Source: an uncultured Novosphingobium sp. (GTDB lineage: Bacteria > Pseudomonadota > Alphaproteobacteria > Sphingomonadales > Sphingomonadaceae). Taken from it: a stretch of DNA of 10,350 nucleotides. Position numbers and translations under genes: made by a program. The stretch spans positions 1 through 10,350 of the forward strand of contig CALMBN010000299.1 of NCBI GenBank assembly GCA_937860195.1. Direction: 5' to 3'. Every line of letters starts with the position of its first letter. The stretch's first letter is position 1. This document shows positions 7,108-10,350 of the stretch, in pieces. The notes below the pieces were generated by a model. It saw nothing but the letters and a program-made list of their open reading frames with translations. It was not told the DNA's origin and did no database searches.

Positions 7108-8123
7108 TTCGCTTCCTTTTCCAGCAGCTTGCGCTTGATTTCCAGGCCATAGGCATAGCCTCCCAGCCCGCCCCCGGTGCGGATCACCCGGTGGCACGGG
7201 ATCAGCACTGCGACGTTGTTGGCTCCGTTGGCACTACCCGCCGCGCGGACCGCTCGTGGCTTTCCTACTGCCGCCGCCAATTCGGCATAAGTGCGGGTTT
7301 CGCCCTTGGGGATGCGCTGCAATTCGCGCCAGACAGCTTCCTGAAAAGCGGTGCCTTTTACATCGAGCGGGATGTGGCCAAAGTCGCCGGGTGTTTCCAC
7401 TGCGGCGATCACCTGGCCCAGCAGATCAGCAAACGCAGCTCCACCCTCGCTCAACTCCGCTTGCGGAAAACGTGCCTCCAAGGCCTCACGCCCCTCATTG
7501 AAGGAAAGCCGGCATACGCCCTTGGCAGTCGCTGCGACCAGCATCGCGCCAAGGCTGGTATCGACCACTGACCAGTGGATCACCGCGCCCTTGCCGCCGT
7601 TTGCCCAGGCCGATGGCGCCATTCCCAGTCTCCTCTGATTGCCTTCATAAAACCGCGACGGAGCGGAATAGCCCGCCGCATAGATCGCCTCGGTCACGCT
7701 ACCCTCATTGCTCAGCGCCTGCGCCGCCCGCTCGGCCATCAGTGCGCGCGCATAGGCGGCCGGCGACAGGCCGGTGTGGCGGGTAAACACCCGCTGGAAG
7801 TGGCTTGGCGAATAGCCCGTTTCCTCCGCCAGAGCGGCCAGCACCAGCGGCTGTCCCGCCGCCTTGATCGCGGCGATGGCGGCGAGCACCGCGCGTTCAT
7901 CCCGGCTGACATCGTCAGGCCGGCAGCGCAGACACGCACGGTATCCGGCCGCTCGCGCTTCGGCTGCGGTTGCGAAGAACTCGACGTTCTGGCGCAACGG
8001 GTGACGCGCAGGGCAGCTGGGCTTGCAATAGATTCCGGTGGTTTTGACCGCACCGATGAACTGCCCATCATAGCGCCGATCACGGCGGGTGAAGGCATCC
8101 CAAGCGAAAGCATCGGTAACCAT
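7104..8123 (-). CDS. ada: Ada: methylphosphotriester / O6-methylguanine-DNA methyltransferase and activator
   Basis: Ada removes methyl groups from DNA phosphotriesters and O6-methylguanine (and O4-methylthymine); its methylated N-domain activates alkylation-response genes. The 339-residue protein has all three parts. The zinc N-domain has cysteines C33, C37, C64 and C67 (TTGIYCKPSCPARH and CLRC); the first corresponds to the E. coli methyl-acceptor Cys38. An AraC-type HTH region follows (~78-170, including ETGYSPSHFQRVFTRHTGLSP). The C-terminal methyltransferase domain has acceptor C310 in IPCHRV and ends GGYAYGLEIKRKLL. The loop before it reads NGANNVAVLIPCHR, with Asn-Val where many homologues have Asn-Pro. 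ATG 8123 overlaps the upstream TGA by 1 nt (TGATG); GTG at 8126 is an alternative. It is the third gene of a coupled run. Confidence 0.95.
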   Translation of the reverse strand: MVTDAFAWDAFTRRDRRYDGQFIGAVKTTGIYCKPSCPARHPLRQNVEFFATAAEARAAGYRACLRCRPDDVSRDERAVLAAIAAIKAAGQPLVLAALAEETGYSPSHFQRVFTRHTGLSPAAYARALMAERAAQALSNEGSVTEAIYAAGYSAPSRFYEGNQRRLGMAPSAWANGGKGAVIHWSVVDTSLGAMLVAATAKGVCRLSFNEGREALEARFPQAELSEGGAAFADLLGQVIAAVETPGDFGHIPLDVKGTAFQEAVWRELQRIPKGETRTYAELAAAVGKPRAVRAAGSANGANNVAVLIPCHRVIRTGGGLGGYAYGLEIKRKLLEKEAK

Positions 8124-8536
8124 CACGGCGCAGACCCGCCAGCTTCAAGGTGAGTCTTCATCGCCGCTAGCCCGGCTTCGATGAACGGAGCCATGAACCC
8201 GGCGGCAGCATCTGGCAGGACATCCGCCGTCCATGAAACCGCAGCCTTGCTGGCACCAAGCGGGTTAACCTTCATAGCCGCATTATGGTGCGCCAAGGCT
8301 GGATTGCGGGCTGACCAGACAAACCGCATTGCCGCATCATCGATCGCGACAATCGTTTCAGGTAGCTGGGTTCCATCGGCAAATGTCACAACCCGTTCGG
8401 TCCCTGCAGGGTTCAGCACACAATCGGCGATCAGACCGGGAGCGAGTCGGCGATGCAGATTGCCGACATCGCGGACCGCATCCCAGACGAGTTCGGCTGG
8501 CAGGTCAATTTCGATAGCCTTCAAAACCATCGCCAT
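8123..8536 (-). CDS. SRPBCC (START/Bet v1-like) family protein
   Basis: 137 residues, near the usual length for single-domain SRPBCC proteins related to polyketide cyclase/dehydrase 2. The opening beta strand and helix (MVLKAIEIDLPAELVWDAVR), the middle strands (ERVVTFADGTQLPETIVAID, MRFVWSA) and the long C-terminal helix (FIEAGLAAMKTHLEA) fit the helix-grip fold with a hydrophobic pocket. Such proteins bind small hydrophobic ligands; no ligand or catalytic residue can be named here. ATG 8536 sits in a TGATG overlap with the DUF1203 stop, and its own stop overlaps the Ada start, so translation is probably coupled on both sides. A second ATG at 8530 is possible. Confidence 0.85.
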   Translation of the reverse strand: MAMVLKAIEIDLPAELVWDAVRDVGNLHRRLAPGLIADCVLNPAGTERVVTFADGTQLPETIVAIDDAAMRFVWSARNPALAHHNAAMKVNPLGASKAAVSWTADVLPDAAAGFMAPFIEAGLAAMKTHLEAGGSAP

Positions 8537-9000
8537 CAGCTGCGCTCCACTTTTGCCGAGAAACAGCCATATGCGGCGTTGTGGGCATGGATATAGTCAA
8601 TTGCTGGATTGGCAAACAGTTCGATAATCCGCGCCTCGGTCTCGCCCGGCAGCGCCAGCCGCGCTTCGCGCAACACACCTTGTTGATCGAACCCGCGCAG
8701 CCCCAGCGGGCGACCTTCGAACACCGGTGGCAGGCAATCGACGAAACGGGCAGGCTCGGCATCCTTGCGCACGAAGATCGCGTAGGCGCTGCGATAGGGC
8801 GTTTCTACCACGTGGCTGGTGTGGTGCAGCAGGATCAGTTCCTCGCCTTCGCGGGCATCTTCCAGGCTGACCCGGCAGGGAAAGCCATGGCTCGCGGTGG
8901 CGACGCTGCGGGTGGCCCGGATCGCCGCCAGTTCGGCGTCAGTCATCGCGAACAAAGGGGCAAATTGGGCCGGGTCGAGGCCATGGATGGCATAGGTCAT
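8536..9000 (-). CDS. DUF1203 domain-containing protein
   Basis: 154 residues, full length for DUF1203, a family of small soluble proteins without a known function. Recognisable phrases are GFPCRVSLEDAREGEELILLHH (~39-60), TPYRSAYAIFVR and, near the C-terminus, the conserved IHAHNAAYGCF. There is no signal peptide or membrane segment. ATG 9000 has AGGAG 7 nt upstream, the best ribosome site in this cluster, suggesting it is the first efficiently initiated gene of the coupled run with SRPBCC, ada and the PEP-mutase-like gene. The preceding ORF ends 78 nt upstream on the same strand, so the operon promoter lies in that gap or further up. Confidence 0.9.
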   Translation of the reverse strand: MTYAIHGLDPAQFAPLFAMTDAELAAIRATRSVATASHGFPCRVSLEDAREGEELILLHHTSHVVETPYRSAYAIFVRKDAEPARFVDCLPPVFEGRPLGLRGFDQQGVLREARLALPGETEARIIELFANPAIDYIHAHNAAYGCFSAKVERS

Positions 9001-9007
9001 AGGTGTT

Positions 9008-9012
9008 CTCCT
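9008..9012 (-). promoter_or_regulatory. Ribosome binding site of the DUF1203 gene
   Basis: AGGAG on the minus strand, 7 nt before ATG 9000. It fixes that start and marks the head of the translationally coupled genes. Confidence 0.7.
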
Positions 9013-9078
9013 GATCGGTGAACCCCTGATGCCGCGATTCGTCCGCTACCGCGTCCCGCGGCTTGCGGTCAAAGCCGA

Positions 9079-10110
9079 TCAGGCCGCCAGCGGATCGCCG
9101 GTCAGCGTAATCCGGTGCATCACCCTGCGGTGACCGTGATAATCGTTTTCGGCCAGGTGCCATGTCGCGCGGTTATCCCAGATCGCGACCGAGCCCGGCT
9201 TCCACTCAACGCGGCACCGGAAATCCTCGCGGCTGCCAAGCTGGCTGAGATAGGTCAGCAGCGGCAGGCTTTCCTCACGCGTCCAGCCTTCGAAATGGGT
9301 GGTGAAGGCCCCATTCACATAAAGCAGCCTCCGCCCGGTCACGGGGTGCCGGATTACAACTGGATGCACCGCGCGGGTCGACAGTTCCTGCCCGGTCATT
9401 TCGCCGGCCAGATCGGTGTTCGAATAGTACCCGCCTGGCTGATAGATGTGATCTGCGGTATGGACAGCACGCAGCCCGGACAAGGTCTGTTTCAGGCCAT
9501 CCGACAGCGAATCAAAGGCCGCACCCATGCTGGAAAACAGCGTGTCGCCGCCAACCGGCGGCAGTTCGCGCGCCACCAGAATCGAACCCATCGCCGGAAT
9601 CTGGTCAAAACTGTGGTCGGTGTGCCAGCCGCCGCCGATATTGTCCTTCTGGTCTTCAGCCTTGCGGACTTCGGCAATCTCGGGCCAGCCACTGTTGGTC
9701 GGGAAGAACGGATTGACGTCAATCCCGCCCCAGCGCTTGGCAAAAGCAATGTGCTGTTCGGGCGTAAGTTCCTGATCGCGCAGCACAGCCACGCCGTTCT
9801 GGAACACAGCCTGCTTCAGTGCATTCAGGCTTTCGGTCGGGCTGAGCTTGTTGTCGACGGCGATCACGTCGAACTTCACGCCGGCCGGGTTCGACGCGTT
9901 GAACTTTTCCTGGAAGAACTGCCAGCTCTTGTACTGGTTCGTGCCGACCGGGCCCATCAGGCCGGTGAGCGGATCGATCCACATCATCTTGACGGTCTGA
10001 CCTGCGAGCGGCTTGGCCTGTGCCAATGCGGAGCCGGCAGAGGCGACCAGCGCGGCGCCCACTGTGAGGCTGAGAAGGCTGCGGGTCAGCAAGCTGGTCT
10101 TGAACTTCAT
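9079..10110 (-). CDS. Chimeric ORF: periplasmic binding protein N-terminus joined to TauD/TfdA dioxygenase
   Basis: 343 residues with two unrelated parts. Residues 1-~100 are a signal peptide (cleavage expected after SALA, ~30) and the first lobe of a branched-chain-amino-acid-type ABC substrate-binding protein (QTVKMMWIDPLTGLMGPVGT; DNKLSPTESLNALK). Residues ~99-343 are a TauD/TfdA Fe(II)/2-oxoglutarate dioxygenase: RDQELTPEQH, iron ligands H163 and D165 (GGWHTDHSF), T190 in GGDTLF, distal iron histidine H318 (WDNRATWH), and R329/R333 at the +11/+15 spacing of the TauD arginines. The dioxygenase lacks its first ~30-40 residues. Third codon positions are nearly all G/C before about residue 96 and include many A/T after it. 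An exported dioxygenase makes little sense, so I read this as recombination or misassembly. The oxidised substrate is unknown; taurine is only one family option. Confidence 0.8.
   Translation of the reverse strand: MKFKTSLLTRSLLSLTVGAALVASAGSALAQAKPLAGQTVKMMWIDPLTGLMGPVGTNQYKSWQFFQEKFNASNPAGVKFDVIAVDNKLSPTESLNALKQAVFQNGVAVLRDQELTPEQHIAFAKRWGGIDVNPFFPTNSGWPEIAEVRKAEDQKDNIGGGWHTDHSFDQIPAMGSILVARELPPVGGDTLFSSMGAAFDSLSDGLKQTLSGLRAVHTADHIYQPGGYYSNTDLAGEMTGQELSTRAVHPVVIRHPVTGRRLLYVNGAFTTHFEGWTREESLPLLTYLSQLGSREDFRCRVEWKPGSVAIWDNRATWHLAENDYHGHRRVMHRITLTGDPLAA
9805..9828 (-). other. Fusion junction between binding-protein and dioxygenase sequence
   Basis: Residues ~96-102 (NALKQAV) fit both families: binding proteins have SLNALK followed by a helix, and TauD proteins have an A-L-(K/R)-x-A helix before NGVAVLRDQ. 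A short shared stretch at the switch point suggests a microhomology join. Codon third-position composition changes here. Confidence 0.65.
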
Positions 10111-10117
10111 GCGATGT

Positions 10118-10122
10118 CTCCT
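10118..10122 (-). promoter_or_regulatory. Ribosome binding site of the binding-protein part
   Basis: AGGAG on the minus strand, 7 nt before ATG 10110. It shows that the binding-protein fragment carries its own normal leader, so the piece right of the junction is native binding-protein DNA and not a random ORF extension. Confidence 0.6.
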
Positions 10123-10136
10123 GCGACAAAAAGTGA

Positions 10137-10350
10137 ACGCGCAACGGTAACGGATGCGCGGCGCGAAGAGTTACAGGGACTTCCCCGAAGGCTTTGTCGC
10201 ACCCGCGACAACGGCGGCACAGCGCACTGCCCGACCCGGTCGCGCGCGCGATCGACGAACACCTGCCGGAGAGCGAACGTTTCACCCGCGACGTCGGCTT
10301 CGAGGTCGGAGGCCGCCCGTGGCTCGTGCACTTCACGGCGCTCGGCCCTG
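10137..10350 (+). CDS. Possible plus-strand gene fragment, CHASE-like (partial)
   Basis: This frame is open from after a TGA at 10134-10136 to the window edge. From about 10221 it reads like real protein (ALPDPVARAIDEH, then ERFTRDVGFEVGGRPWLVHF) with high G/C at third codon positions. The GGRPW pattern recalls the last strands of CHASE sensor domains, found outside the membrane in some bacterial cyclases and kinases; that is a weak match by eye. The part before ~10215 (rich in Arg, Pro and Ser) does not look like protein. No ATG or GTG start precedes the convincing part, only TTG at 10194, so the gene either starts unusually or was cut by a second junction. Confidence 0.35.
10194..10211. repeat. 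Perfect short palindrome upstream of the binding-protein start
   Basis: TTGTCGC (10194-10200) and GCGACAA (10205-10211) form a 7-bp stem with a 4-nt loop. A third GCGACAA lies at 10123-10129, beside the ribosome binding site. It could be an operator or hairpin; no U-tract follows. Confidence 0.4.

Noticed and set aside
9049..9061. CCGCG-TCC-CGCGG hairpin as a terminator after the dioxygenase ORF
   Set aside because: Five base pairs with a 3-nt loop and no U-tract on the minus strand; such stems arise by chance in GC-rich DNA.

Overview
The window is high-GC, densely packed bacterial DNA that looks like a sphingomonad-type alphaproteobacterium (Sphingomonadales, possibly Erythrobacteraceae). 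The grounds are the protein styles (CobT, PriA with a separate DUF4197 lipoprotein, DUF1203, Ada with a GGYAYG tail), the codon use, and a short hairpin repeat with core CCTGAACTTGTTTCAGG that I remember as common in sphingomonads. No rRNA, tRNA, CRISPR array, IS element or prophage gene is visible.

Layout. 1-1596 (minus): 5' part of cobT, a cobaltochelatase subunit, running off the left edge. 1597-1788: gap holding an inverted pair of 31-nt hairpin repeats with a smaller hairpin between them. 1789-2439 (minus): small transaldolase of the FSA/TalC family. 2506-3189 (minus): DUF4197 protein with a Tat/lipoprotein-like signal and a GTG start. 3257-5422 (plus): priA, the replication-restart helicase and the only complete plus-strand gene. 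Its last 16 nt overlap the end of the next minus-strand gene.

5407-9000 (minus) is a compact run read from high to low coordinates: DUF1203 protein, SRPBCC protein, Ada, PEP-mutase-like protein, CPBP membrane protease. The first three junctions are 1-4 nt stop/start overlaps (TGATG, TGATG, ATGA), so these genes are probably one transcript with coupled translation. Ada is the sensor and repair protein for methylated DNA, so the partners are candidate members of an alkylation-response operon. Their own substrates cannot be read from sequence.

The right edge is the anomaly. The ORF at 9079-10110 joins the signal peptide and first ~100 residues of a branched-chain-amino-acid-type periplasmic binding protein (betaproteobacterial in style) in frame to a TauD/TfdA Fe(II)/2-oxoglutarate dioxygenase lacking its N-terminus. 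Codon third positions change at the join, near 9805-9828. The last 240 bases then hold a plus-strand fragment that may belong to a CHASE-like sensor. The simplest reading is a chimeric contig end or a recent recombination. An exported dioxygenase is unlikely. I see no convincing new multi-gene system. The join and the covarying repeat pair deserve the closest look.
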